NCBI RefSeq assembly: GCF_019578655.1
Contig: NC_063259.1
Span: forward strand, 10,816,489-10,880,488
Direction of reading: 5' to 3'
Length of the DNA: 64,000 nt
Source of the DNA: Ricinus communis
Lineage: Eukaryota; Streptophyta; Magnoliopsida; Malpighiales; Euphorbiaceae
Position numbers and translations under genes: made by a program. Of the stretch, positions 35,641 through 47,485 are shown one piece after another. Below the pieces are notes generated by a model that saw only the letters and a program-made list of their open reading frames with translations, did not search any database and was not told the origin of the DNA. Each line of letters begins with the position of its first letter. Positions within the stretch are counted from its first letter, which is position 1.

Positions 35641-36192
35641 ACAAGGGTAAACAAAGTACACAAAAGAAAGGAAGGACATGAGTGATAGATCTAGGTTCAC
35701 TAGTGCGAGTCTTCATAAGTCCACAAAGTTCTTGAAAGAACCCATATCTCAATTCTTTGCCAGGTAGAAAACTGAAATAATATGCTCATTAGGCTCAAAT
35801 ATTTAGTTGCATGCGGTTTTCATAGTGCAAAAGTCCTCATTTCATAAGAAGAAGAAACTAGAAGCTAAATATGAATAAATAAATAAATAAAGATGAATAA
35901 CTAAAATCAAAACAAAAACTAGAGAGGAATTTAGTTTATTCATCTTTCTATATTTATTTATTCATATTTAGCTTCTAGTTTTTTCTTCTTATGAAATGAG
36001 GGCTTTCGCGCTATGAAAATTGCATGCAACTAAATATTTGAGTCTAGTGAGCACATTATTTTAGTTTTCTACCTTGTAGAGAATTGGGATATGGGCTCTT
36101 TCAAGAACTTTGCAAACTTATGAAGACTCCTACTAGCAGACCTAGACTTATCGCTCACGTCCTTCCATTCTTTTGTATTCTTTGTCTACCCA
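35641..36192. repeat. Long inverted repeat: two ~270-bp arms, ~22-bp loop
   Basis: Arm 1 (35,641-35,915) and the reverse complement of arm 2 (35,938-36,192) match almost continuously by eye: 'gatctaggttcac' with 'gtctaggtctgc', 'gaacccatatc' with 'gagcccatatc', and 'ctagaagctaaatatgaataaataaata' identical. The loop is ~35,916-35,937. Both arms are the same part of the D repeat, so this is a head-to-head D junction. An RNA across it would fold into a near-perfect hairpin. Confidence 0.8.
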
Positions 36193-37571
36193 TGAATCTA
36201 AAACAATCGGATTTGATCCTTACGATTAACCATGGAAGAGAATAAAGAACTGACTTTTTTCTTTCCTTATCGAATACAAAACCATACCTATGTTCTCATT
36301 CATTTGTTGCTTTTGTTGGTCTCTTTCTAATCTTTGTCTAGTATGATGGTTTAGATTTCTATGGCGAGCATAAACACGAGTGTTGAGTTAAAGCATATGG
36401 AAGCGATAATCATAGGCACCAATCCAATGCTTGGAAAAATGTGAAAAAATAAAAATAGTTGATCGAGTATTAATATCATTCTCTGAATGATCACGAGCAA
36501 ATCTTTTGGAGGAAAGAGAAACCGCCGAGAATCGAGGCACGCCAAAATATTCTAATTCAGGATTTGCATTGTAATCTCCGTCATTCCTTGTACCTCTAGG
36601 CATGAGGACTTTTGATGACCCAAGGATTGGTGGAAGGAGTCATGGAAACACAAAGGATAAGCTTGACTGGTGGCATTAGGACTTAGCTTGATGATCAAGT
36701 AAGACAAGATATAAATCCACAGGCATAAGAGAGAAATCATGTTGTTTTCAGTTAATCCAAGCATAATACAAGCGATAATGGAGCCTTTTGATGTTTGGGA
36801 CGCATATAATGAAGTAATAAGGGTCGGAGTGTTATTAGGTAGGTCCATAATTCTTGGAGTGTTATTCGGTATGCCTACTCGAATTCTCTCTTGTTTTCAT
36901 TAAGGAATCATAAGAACGCAATTGATAAGCTTGATTGGTGGCATTGGGGCATGACTTGATCATCAATTAGCATGAGATGCAAATCCACGCACGTAAGGGA
37001 GAAATCATATTGCTTTCGATTAATACAAGTGGGAAAGCATGCGTTTTGATGATTGGGAGGCATATAATGAAGCAAATTAGGTCAGAGTATTATTAAGTAC
37101 ACCCATACGGATTTTCCCTTATTTTCATTAAGGAGTCATGGGAACCTAAGTAACAAGCTTCATCGATGGCATTGTAGTGTGACTTGATGATCTAGTAGGA
37201 CGAAACACAATCTACACGCGTAATGGAGAAATCATATTGCTTTTGATTAATATATATGGAAATGTTTTGATGTTTGGGACGCATATAATGAAGTAATTTA
37301 GGTCGGAGTCTTCTTAGGTGTGCTCACGAGAATTTTCCCTTGTTTTCATTAAGCTGGCTAATAAAATTTAGGACTATGAGAATTTTTTGCCAGTCAACTC
37401 CTCTTTAGTTCTTGATTTGACTTTAGTTTATTCATCTTTCTTTATTTATCTTTTTCATATTTAGCTTCTAGTTTCTTCTTCTTATGAAATGAGGGTTTTC
37501 GCACTATAAAACCTGTATGCAACTGAATACTTGAGCATAGTGAGCATATTATTTCAGATTTCTACCTTGCA
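36193..37571 (-). repeat. D repeat, minus orientation, with triple ~235-bp sub-repeat
   Basis: Minus landmarks run from GCATAAACACGAGTG (36,366) to CACTATAAAACC (37,503). The sub-repeat starting TTAAGGA(A/G)TCAT appears at ~36,890 and ~37,130, with a third related copy at ~36,610, as in 21,430-22,130. D ends at about 37,571 within 'ttctaccttgc'. Confidence 0.75.
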
Positions 37572-39184
37572 AAAATAAGAACACAGGAATGAATAAAATA
37601 ATAAAGAATAAAAAGAAATGAAAAGATAGAAAATACAAATAGCTAGATTAACACAAACACAAATTCACTCTAATTCACACAAAAGTTTCCCCGCAACAGC
37701 GGCAAGCACTTGATAGGCTAATTATGTAGCTACAATCTAAGGCAGTGAACTTATCGATGCAGACTAGCACTAACAATGAGTATTAAGGTTGTATTCTCGG
37801 GAAAGGGTGATCCTAGAACTACTGCAACGCCTTATAATATCTAACCCTAACAAAATTGATGAAATTACTATTCTATGATTAGATGCAAGCAAAGTGATTA
37901 ATTAAGTGTCAAACAATTTGAAAGGATTTCATGAAACGATCAAAGGAAAAAGCAAACCCAAAGGGACCTAAGCTAGTTGGATTTTAGTGAAGGTAGAGAT
38001 TATATTGATTACCAATTGTGATTACCTATTAGCGGATTCTAAATTGAATTTGATTTCCCTCTCGAGAATATTGAATCCCTAAACCTAAGAACCTAAACGA
38101 TGGAATCTCTTCCTAACGATTGATTTTAGGTTAGCCTTAAGATTAAATCCACCACTATTAAGAGTTATTTAATTCTTAATCCAGCTAGTCAATTACTCTT
38201 ATCTCTAAGTGATCATTAACCAGTTATTGCTATTCAAATTTCCAATTGCCAAATGAACTTCTTAATTGCATAAAGAAACCTAAACACCACAACTCACAAG
38301 ATCTCATGAATAATGTGATTTCTCATTAATAATGAAAGCAAGAAGAAACAAACATTAATAATCAAAGTCTGATAAATATTAAAAGCAATCCAACAATATA
38401 GGAATCCCAATGGGTTCAACAATTCTAGCTACTCATGCTAATAAGCAACACAAAGTAACTAGCAAATACAGAAAAGCAACTTGAAAGCATGTACACCCTT
38501 CTTCTTCAAGTCGGATGAAAAGCCCTAAATTCCCAAATCTGAATGATGAACCCTAAATTGCCTCTTGAATGCCTCCAAATCCACTGTTGATCTTCAATGT
38601 GATATTTAAACCAATGTAATCCTTCCTTCAATAGGCGAAATAGTCTCCTAAAGTCGAATATTGAAGTCTGGAAAAGGATGGCTCATGCATGTATGTGTGA
38701 AATCAAGTCAAAAAATCGAATCCTGGGAAAATAATTCGCATTTGCCTATATAAATTTCTCAGCACGGCCGTGGTCAACCCCGTGCTGATCAGCATGGGTA
38801 GAGTCCAGGCCGTGCTGGACCTCTGAGTCCCGCAAATTAGGGCTTCTTCTTGGCTGTGCCCTTACCGGTGCTGAGCCACCACAGGCCGTGATGGAGGCCG
38901 TGGTGGCCTCAGAAACTATGCTAAAATGGCACTCTTGAGGGTCAAGTGTTAGCACGGCCAGAGTCCAAGCCGTGCTCAACCTTGAAATGGTAGCCCTTGC
39001 TCAATTTTGATGGATTCTAGTCCGTATTTGCATGTATTTCCCTCGACTATTGATAATGTCCATCGATAATCACTTAAAAGATGAAAGAAACCAAAACACA
39101 GATAATTCTGGCATAAAAAAAGATAACTATGCACAAAATTGGAAGTAATTGGGCATATAAACATGTATAAAACGATGCACATCA
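37572..39184 (-). mobile_element. Family-B LTR with a stub of internal region
   Basis: The LTR is 37,711-39,184 (1,474 bp; plus sense TGATAGGC..GATGCACATCA). Inside it, minus strand, a degenerate primer site TGCCGCTGTTGCGGGGAA lies at 37,687-37,704. About 115 bp of A-rich leader follow down to 37,572, where the element is cut into D-repeat DNA. A TATA box (minus, AATTTATATAGGC) is at ~38,742-38,754 with GGCCGTGCTGA-type motifs just upstream. No target duplication is visible, so one end has been lost. Confidence 0.8.
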
Positions 39185-40431
39185 CCTTGGCATATGGATT
39201 TGGTCGTTGATTGGAGTTAGGTGCATCTCGTTGGAGCAGTTTAGTTTTCTTACTTATTGGGGTCTTCTAGCGATATTTTGGCAAAAATAATCACAAATTG
39301 GAACTTTATATGCCTCGATATACGAAGTGGTATCCTTGGATTGCATTCTCATCATCGTCAACATTTTATGGTGGTGGGACCGCTACACTCGGGATGCATG
39401 GCATCGAGTAGTAGTTCCAATTCGATTTTTGTAACTTTTGAGTTGTAGTAATGTATCAAATTCGGATTGGTATGACAATCTACAATCTGAACTCGATTTC
39501 AACTATTTAATTATTTTTATTCAAATATTCTATGAGGATTTTGATTTAATAATTAATTATGGGTAATTAGGAATTAATTGATATCTAGAGACTTTATTAA
39601 GGTCAATTGGATATTACCTAGGAAATTAAAAAATTTATTGGTTAATTTATTTTGTTAAAGATTTATGTTAGTCCATACATAGATTTCAAGAATAATGGTT
39701 ATTTAATTTCAAATTGTGGTGAATTAGAATTTAATTTAAAGATTAGTACTTGATTGAATAATTAAGGCTAATTAAGTGACTTATTATGCTTTGGAACTTT
39801 GTTCTATGGAATAAATAGTACTGAGGTTATCAAGGATTAATTAATGAGTTAATTTATCATCGGGTTATATAATCATTGACTAATTGACTTCAGATTAATT
39901 TTGGGTAAAGTTGAGATCAATGGCTCTAGAACATTATCAAGTGAAGTATAAATTTATAGCTGGTTTGAGTCCTGATAATGGGTAAATTCTACTAACATCA
40001 AATTATCTGTCAGATATGGTTTCAATAGGATATAACCCGTAATTTCATAGGAAAGTCTAGGTTTAGATGGTTGTTATATATATATATATATATAAGTAGT
40101 AATATGATATTTGCAGATTTTTAGATTCTCTGTCGCATCATCCAGCTGTATTGGAATCTGGAGCAGCGAATTAGAGGAAACTTATAATCTGTGAGTTAAA
40201 GTCATATAGTCAACTGATTTTATGTCATGTCATCTATTTAATTTAAATATTAATATTGCTATTACTACATTTCAATTATATTTTATGCCTGAAATCATAT
40301 TATTAAATTTAATATTATACATGTTATTATTATTATCACTACCAAATTCTTAATATTATCCGAGAGTAGGATGATAGTAGAATGTACCACCTGATGGGTA
40401 AGATCAGAACTGTGTGCCCATTGGTGTAGAT

Positions 40432-40469
<38 letters not shown>

Positions 40470-40654
40470 ATATGTGTGTGATGTGCCCTAGTCAAGCACT
40501 GCTCTTTGGGCTTATGGGATTCAGGAATCGTATGAGGAAAGTTTCATTATCGAGCTTAGCTCTCTAGGTGCCGACTGAGTTGGAAACAAGTGACCAGACT
40601 GGATTTAAGGATCCTAGGCGAGCTTTGCTCTCTAGACGCCAGTATATTGTAAAT
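39185..40654. other. AT-rich LTR-like DNA with two AT microsatellites
   Basis: No coding sequence is seen. (AT)n tracts lie at 40,075-40,094 and ~40,434-40,467. The motif 'cgagctt(a/t)gctctctag' occurs twice (~40,552 and ~40,619), a duplication of the kind seen in chromovirus LTRs. No LTR boundaries, PBS or polypurine tract could be fixed, so the LTR reading is only a suggestion. Confidence 0.4.
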
Positions 40655-41160
40655 AAGAGAAGTAGTCAATTGCTACAACTATGAACCTCTGAACATTTGA
40701 AGTAGTCTTTATTTCTCTGATAATTTCGACCCCTCAAGATGCAAAAGGCCAAGGAGACGTCAAGTTGTGCAACTCGGTTGGAGGCATGTGACTCAGGTCA
40801 CTATACAGTTGGCATTCAAAGCATTTCCTCAGCAGCGCTATGTAATCCTTCTCCATTGTTAAATAGTAATAACCTTGTCGCATGATCTTCATAGTTAACA
40901 TTATCTGGCTCATATGATGCTCGCATACTCCTTTGTGCACCCATCACTTTCTGAGCTCTTGCTTTAGCCACACATCAAAGCTGCACACCCGACACCATTC
41001 TCCTATACAGAAATTCCTCATGGCTGATGTAGTTCTTGGCTTGAATCCACAACGCGTATCTTTCCTTGGCTGTCGCTTCTTCTTGATGCTCTCTACTTTC
41101 TATGAGTTTCTTCATATCGTAGAACCATGGCTTCTCTTCTAGTCCCATCTAAACTTGCAT
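40655..41160 (-). pseudogene. Tat-lineage gypsy integrase N-terminal fragment
   Basis: The minus strand encodes KPWFYDMKKLIESREH, then NYISHEEFLYRRMVSGVQL, then, after damage, HKGVCEHHMSQIMLTMKIMR, KCFECQLYSD and PPTELHNLTSPWPF. That is the HHCC finger (H, H, C, C all present) and the linker to the catalytic core. The core is lost except for a trace of VAIDYF at ~40,670. On its right it directly meets the leader of Tat-type LTR copy C1, so most of the element has been deleted. Confidence 0.8.
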
Positions 41161-42525
41161 TATCCAACCCCTAGCCGACACTATCAGGGCTATAGAAACC
41201 AAAGTGTACGGTGTGTGAAAGTTTAGTGATGCAAGAATAATCTGTTAAATAATAAAATTAAAGACAAACATACATAGGAATCAACTTCTCTTATCCCTAG
41301 TGGAGTTGCCATTATAGTGGCAGTTTCGAGTGCACATGCAAGTGCCTTTAGCGATGACGGCACTATAAGGCTTTTCAACCTAATTGAGAATATGCTAACT
41401 AATCACTGAGACTAGTACGAAGATGGGAGTCGCCGGGTAATTACCAAGACACTTTTACTAATGAGTGGCATTCTTCATATTCCATAAGGTAGCTTACGCG
41501 ACAAATCTAGAGATGTCTTTAATTTTATTATTTAACAAATTATTCTATATAAGTGTGAGAAATTTATACATAGGTATACCAAAACAACATACATGATTCA
41601 CCTAAGTCTAGCATGTTTTATCCAAACCTAGCCCATATAAGAGTTGTTAGCCTAATTTACTAGTTAATTATGTATGTAACCCACCTAGTCTAGCCTAATT
41701 ACATATTATGCGTTTTGGTTTCCAGCCTTTACACTTAATGGACTACTTATCATGATATGGCCCATTCATTGTGATCCTAAATCTAATTAAGCCTAACCCT
41801 AACTTAAGCATGTCAAGGCCTGCTAAGTTTACTTGGATTTTAGTGTGTTAGGCTTAGTTAAACTTGGTTAACCTATTGGATTACAATATTCATGTTGGAT
41901 CCAATTTTAACCCTAAGTCTTTGTGGCCCATTTTAATTACTCGATCACATAAACACATATTTAATTAATCATACAGTAAGCAATAATAAACAAAATAAAA
42001 GCAAAAAGTAAACCTAATTTTCACAACTCGTCCTACAACTATGATTTCAAAAAGAAAAAGACCTAAAAATTACACAACACTAAAATATATCAAAAATCAT
42101 CCAAAAGAATGGAGGCTGGCCTTGCACAACCAATCAGCTCTAATCGATTCTTCAATGTATTTTGCATCCCCAAAATCGAATTTCACATGCACAAACAAAG
42201 AAATTAATTGGAATAAAAGAAAATAGAATGAACACATTAAAATAAAATAAAAACAGGAGTCAATTGAATGATCAAAACCCCAAAATGATAAGAAAAGCCC
42301 TAAGTACAGTAAACTAACATATGGTGAATTATTCATGAAATCATATTAAACATGTCTAATCACCTAATCACAAGGGAAACATAGACCTAAACATTAATCC
42401 TATGGCATGTTTCTAATCAGATTTAAAAATCTAATTTGGCAAAATTATCAGATTCAAAACCCTAGAGTTCTTATTATCAGATTCAATACCTAATATGCAT
42501 ATTTAAAAAAACCTAATCTAATCAT
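41161..42525 (-). repeat. Tat-type LTR copy C1 with PBS and leader
   Basis: On the minus strand an LTR part (42,525 to ~41,313) is followed by a primer site TGGCAACTCCACTAGGGAT (41,309-41,291) and leader DNA to 41,161. The same block is found in plus orientation at 42,530-43,560 (C2) and 43,570-45,788 (C3). TGGCGACTCCA..GGGGA is the primer-site style of Tat/Ogre elements. Confidence 0.75.
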
Positions 42526-42529
42526 ACTG

Positions 42530-43560
42530 GACATATAGACATTAGGCCTTAAAATTGGACCTTGCATGAAAATTGTAATCCATTAGGTTAATATGATGTT
42601 ATATTGGGAATAAATTTAAAATCCATATGGACTTACTGGGTTTCGTCATGCTTTAATTGAATTGATTAAGTAATACTAGATTTAAGATCACTGAATTGGA
42701 CCTTTTTTTAAAAAGTAGTCCATTAGGCTTAAAGGTTGGAAATCAAAGCATAACTTGTAATTGTGCTAGACTGAATGGGCTTTGTACATAATGAATTAGT
42801 AAGTTAGATTAATAACTTGGACTACGAGCTGGGCTTTAATAAAATGGGCTATATTTAGGAGGACCTCACATGTTGTAGTGCTTGATATGTAATATATAAC
42901 TGTTGTATTTATAGGGAATAGCCCATTAAACAATAAAATTAAAGACTAAGATACACAAATAAGGAAGCTGGCTTCTAAATCCATCTCTAGATTTGTGGCT
43001 TAACTTCCTTATGGAATCTAAGAAACGTCACTCATTAGTAAAAGTGTCCTAGTGAATTACCTGGGTGGCGACTCCCATCTCTGCTATACTCTCAATGATT
43101 AGTTAGTGTGTTCCCGATTAGGTTGAAAAGCCTTGCAGTGTCATAATCGCTAAAGACACTTAGGTGTGCGTCCGAAATCGCCGCCTATAGGAGCAACTTC
43201 ACTTTGGATAATAGAAGGGGATTCCAATGTATGTTTGTCTTTAATTTTATTATTTAATGAGTGATTCTTGCATCACTACACCATTTTCACACATTATGCA
43301 CTTTGGTCCCTATAGCCCTGAAGGCACTGGTTAGTGGTTCTTTGATTCCACTCAAACCCTAAAATTATGACACTGACTAACCATCACTCACAAGTAATGA
43401 GTGAGTTTCCTTCGTCACATTGACCCTTGAGTGGGGAGACAAGCCAAGAAAGAGCATTTTTTATTTGTGGGAGCCTTTTATCCTTATCCAAGAATTAGCT
43501 CATGGTAATGATGGTAGTAATCTCCCTTAGAAACCCTATTGCTTGCTATTTGAGATGTTT
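42530..43560 (+). repeat. Tat-type LTR copy C2, plus orientation
   Basis: The LTR 3' part (42,530-43,180) and leader run in plus direction and are the mirror of C1, so C1 and C2 form an imperfect inverted repeat meeting near 42,525-42,530. Its primer site is degenerate (GGAGCAACTTCACTTTGGAT, 43,189-43,208). The leader includes 'tgcactttggtccctatagccctga', shared with C1 (~41,185-41,210, minus). Confidence 0.75.
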
Positions 43561-43569
43561 CTCTTTTAA

Positions 43570-45788
43570 TTACATAAGCCTAAATATTGAAAAGCCTTGG
43601 TGTTAACATCCTTTTTCTGGATCTAGATATCGAGGGAAATACAGAAAATCCTGTGATAGAAGTTACTGCCTTCTCCAATCTCAGGAGGTCCGAGGCTAGA
43701 GTTGAGCTAATCTTACTGCCTTCTTGGACTCAATTCTCAAGAAGAATAAAGTTTGAGGGTAAAAGCGACAGTTTTCACAAATTCAGGAACGCAATTGCAG
43801 TTTTTTTAACTTTCTCTCTATAGAGCCAATCAGCTCTATAGATTGCTGATTAGATTTTCTTACAGTTCGATGTCATTTTTCTCGATGATTTTACGTCCAT
43901 ATATAAATTCTAGAAGGTTTTTTTATGGCAATCATGGATTTTTAATGATAATTATTTAAATTTAGAGAATTAAATTTGGATATTATCAGCATTATCTTTT
44001 TAAAATAATTGAGATTATCATCTCCCTTGGAGTTTCCTTTGAAACTCTACCTCTATAAATAAAAAGAGGTATATAGGGTGGGTTAACAACAACAAGTGAT
44101 AACAAGGAATACTCAGAAAAAATACAGAGAAATATTCAGAGAGAGAAAAGAGATGAAAGTTATTGTCGTTCTTTAGAAAAATCAAGTCACTAAGAAAGAA
44201 GGACTCAAGAAAGAATCCCTTTTTGAAAACTTATTTCTTTTAATCTACAAAAGATTTTCAACCTCCCTCAAACACTATATTCCCAACCATTCTTTGACTC
44301 AACTGCATCCTCATCACCTGAGACTCACATAATCATCAATTATAATGACAACTTAAGGGTTCCCTCAAATATGCATCCATCATCATCCTAAAATCACTTT
44401 CCGTATCCTTTCTATTTTCTTTTTGTTATTTATTTTATAAACATGATTAGGGTTACTGTTGATTAGTATGATTAGATTAAGGTCTCTTATGAATCTGCAT
44501 GTTAATTGGATTTTAAATTTGATAATAAGAACTCTAGGATTTTGAATCTAATAATGTTTCCAACTAAGGTTTTGAATCTGATTAGACACATGCAATAGGA
44601 TAGATGATTAGATTTATATTTTCATCATGATTTAGTAACTAAATATTTTTAATAGGATTACATGATTGATTTACTATCTTTTTTGTTATTATACTTTTTA
44701 GTTTCTAAGATTTCTATCAGGTTTTAAGGTTTTGATCCATCGATTAATTCCTGTTGTTTTTTACTTTATTTTTTATTTTATTTTCTTTCATATCTAATTA
44801 ATTTTACTCTCTCAGCATATAAAATCCAGCTCTAGGGATGCGAGATACATTGACGAATCGATAGAAAACTCATTTGGAACTTTAGAGCTTATCGGTTGTG
44901 CATTCTTCAGTCCCAAATATTTTGTTTTGGCTGAGTTTGATGTATTTTGATGTAATGAATTAGATTTCTAGGTCTTTTTCCTTCACAATTTTAGTTATAG
45001 GCCAGATTGTAATAATCATTTCCTACCCTTTATTTTGTTTATTTTCCTTGTTGTATGATTGATTATATATGTGTTTATGTGATTGATTAACTAAAATGGG
45101 CCACATAAACTTAGAGTTAAAAAATTGGACCCAGCATGAATATTGTAGTCCAATAGGCTAATCAACATTAACTAGGCCTAAAACTCTAAAATCTAAGTAG
45201 ACTTAGCGGGCCTTGGCATGTTTTAGTTATGATTGGGCTTCATTAGAATTAGGTTCACCCAGAATGAGTCTTATCATAATTAGTCTATTAGGTCTAAGGG
45301 CCGGAAAATAAAAAGTATAATATGTAATTGGGCTAGACTAGGTGGGCTACATAGATAATTAACTAGTAAACTAGGCTAACAATTCCAATATGAGTTGTGC
45401 TTGAATAAATGGGCTAGATTTAGGTGAATTTTGTGTGATATTTAGTATACATGTGTATAGATTGCTTGCATTTATAGAGAATAATTTGTTAAATAATAAA
45501 ATTGAAGTCTAATATACACAATTAGGAAGTGTATCTCTAGATTTTATGGCATAAGCTTCCTTATGGAATTTGAGAAACGCCACTCATTAGTAAAAGTGTC
45601 CCGGCGCTTACTCGGCTGGCAACTCCCATTTACGCGCTAGTCTCAATGACCAGTTAGTGTACTCCCGATTAGGTTGGAAAGCCTTACAGTGGTATAGTCG
45701 CTAAAGACACTTGGGTGCATGCTCGAAACCACCGCCCATAATGGCGACTCAACTGGGGATAAGAGAAGCTGATTCCACTATATGTTTG
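43570..45788 (+). repeat. Tat-type LTR copy C3 with promoter and PBS
   Basis: This is the longest C copy. A TATA box CTCTATAAATAAA lies at 44,051-44,063, followed by a transcribed-looking leader rich in A/C. The LTR ends at about 45,738 and the primer site TGGCGACTCAACTGGGGAT is at 45,742-45,760. An open stretch of 78 codons at 43,587-43,823 lies in presumed U3 and has no family resemblance, so I do not call it a gene. The 5' end is not certain. A family-A LTR interrupts the leader at 45,789. Confidence 0.7.
45742..45760 (+). promoter_or_regulatory. Primer-binding site, Tat/Ogre style
   Basis: TGGCGACTCAACTGGGGAT follows the LTR end (..CCGCCCA) after three bases. It is the best preserved of the three C-copy primer sites (others at 41,291-41,309 and 43,189-43,208). 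Confidence 0.7.
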
Positions 45789-47328
45789 TGATGTGCGTAG
45801 AATACACACATCTAAATTGAGTTTTTAAGGCTGATTTTATGTACATTTGGATGTGAATTGGTCCCAACACTCACCCTATGTGTTTGTTTATGTATTTTAG
45901 GTCCAAAAGAAGTCAAAGAGTGAAAAAGGGAAGAATTGGAGCAGAATTGGATGTCAAAATGGCCGAAACAAGCCAAGTTCGTCCATCCCTAATCTGAACA
46001 TAGGCATATTGGTTTTAACACTAGTCGTGTTCCCAACACGGGAACCAAAACAGCTGTGTTGGGTGCGTTTGATAACAGGAAAAAGATGCATTAAAGAGCA
46101 TGACCAAAGAGAGTAACACGGGCATCAACACCAGGCCGTGTTCCCAACACAGGCATCAACACTAGGCCGTGTTCCCCACAGAAGCATCAACACCAGGCCG
46201 TGTTCCCAACAGGGGCATCAACACCAGGCCGTGTTCCCAACACGGGCATCAACATGGCCATGTTCGCAATAGCTGGACGAATTAATTAAAAGAAAGAAAA
46301 GAGGGAAACGAGAAAGAACGGGGGAGAATGTCCCAAACCCTAATTTTTCTCTCTCTAAGGGTTCTCTGAGTTAGAACCAAAGAAAAAGGAGACTTGGACC
46401 AAGGTTTCAACTGGATTCCCTTCAAAGATTGAAGATTGGGCGAGGTTCGTTGATTGGTTGCAATTTGTGCAAGAGGAACAAGAATCGATTAAATTCGAGC
46501 AAGAGGAATTGGGGCTATCTACTCTCATCCAAGGGTGTAATCGGGTTTCTCTACCTTTACTCATTGTTGTAATTGAATTCTTGTAGGTTTTGATAATGAA
46601 CATGTTTAGCTAGATTGATTAAATCCATTGGGATTTCTTTACTATGTCGGCTTAATGTTATATTGTTGGATTGTTTGAGTTAGTTTTGTATTCTTCTTGC
46701 TTTCAGTATTAATAAGATAATGCATTATTCATGAGATGTTGTGAATTGTGGTGTTTAGATTACTTTATGTGATTGAGAAGTCCATTTGGCAATTGGAATT
46801 TTGAACAGCAAGAACTAGTTAATAATCACTAAGAGATAAAGATAATTAACTAGCCGGATTAAGAATTAACAAAGCTTAATAGAGGCGGATTAAAGCTTAA
46901 TGCTAATTTAAGAATCAATCGTTAGGAAGAGATTCCAACTTTAGGTTATTAAGTTTAGGAATTCGGTTATCGAGAGAGAGAAACCGAATTCAGTTGAGAA
47001 CTCGTCCACGGGTAGCATAATTGGAGTCATCAATCCTTTATCTTTTGTTTGATTGCCAACTAGTTTAGGCTCCCTTTGCGCTTGCTTTCTTGTCTTAGTT
47101 ATTTCATTTATCCATTTACTCCTGCATCTCCCTTAGAACTTAGCTTGTAGCTATTAGTTAGTTTAGAAATTATTCATCATTCATTTTAGGTTAATATAAT
47201 AAAGAACAAAGGAGTAACTCTATGCTTTCACTTTCCCGAGGAATACGACCTTGATACTCGCCATTAGTGCTAGACTGCATCGATAAGTACACTGCCTTAG
47301 ATTGTAGCTGCATAGATAGCAACCATCA
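45789..47328 (+). repeat. 5' LTR, family A
   Basis: It starts TGATGTGCGTAGAATAC and ends GCAACCATCA. At 1,540 bp it is longer than other family-A LTRs because of a 31-bp tandem repeat in U3 (46,121-46,262). The 3' half (from ~46,560) is close to the other A and B LTRs. Confidence 0.9.
46121..46262 (+). repeat. 31-bp tandem repeat in LTR U3, ~4.5 units
   Basis: Units containing GGCATCAACACCAGGCCGTG start at about 46,121, 46,152, 46,183 and 46,214, with a partial fifth. They amplify the GGCCGTGTT motif found once or twice in other family-A LTRs. Confidence 0.85.
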
Positions 47329-47334
47329 AGTTTT

Positions 47335-47353
47335 TGGCACTGTTGCCGGGGAA
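47335..47353 (+). promoter_or_regulatory. Primer-binding site (tRNA-Asp type)
   Basis: TGGCACTGTTGCCGGGGAA begins six bases after the LTR end. It matches the tRNA-Asp complement with two changes. Confidence 0.85.
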
Positions 47354-47485
47354 TTGTTTGAAAACTAGAGTGAAATTTGCTATTTGTTAATTTAGCCTTT
47401 TATTATTATTATTTATTTCTGTTTTGTTTGTACATATTTATTTACTTAAGTTTATGATTCAGGTAGTTAATGATAAGGAGGTTCA

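Noticed and set aside
18082..36603. Recurring 60-120 codon open frames in D repeats with similar peptides (e.g. around KRFARDHSENDIN)
   Set aside because: The same DNA is open in a second frame in other copies (..FPPKDSSAIIQRM..), starts are not conserved and stops appear at different places; the pattern fits stop-poor repeat DNA and not a selected protein.
40433..40470. Long AT tract that might be a replication or matrix element
   Set aside because: A plain AT microsatellite explains it.
43587..43823. 78-codon frame in LTR copy C3
   Set aside because: It lies upstream of the LTR TATA box, in presumed U3, and no corresponding frame could be confirmed in the C1 or C2 copies, which do not extend this far.
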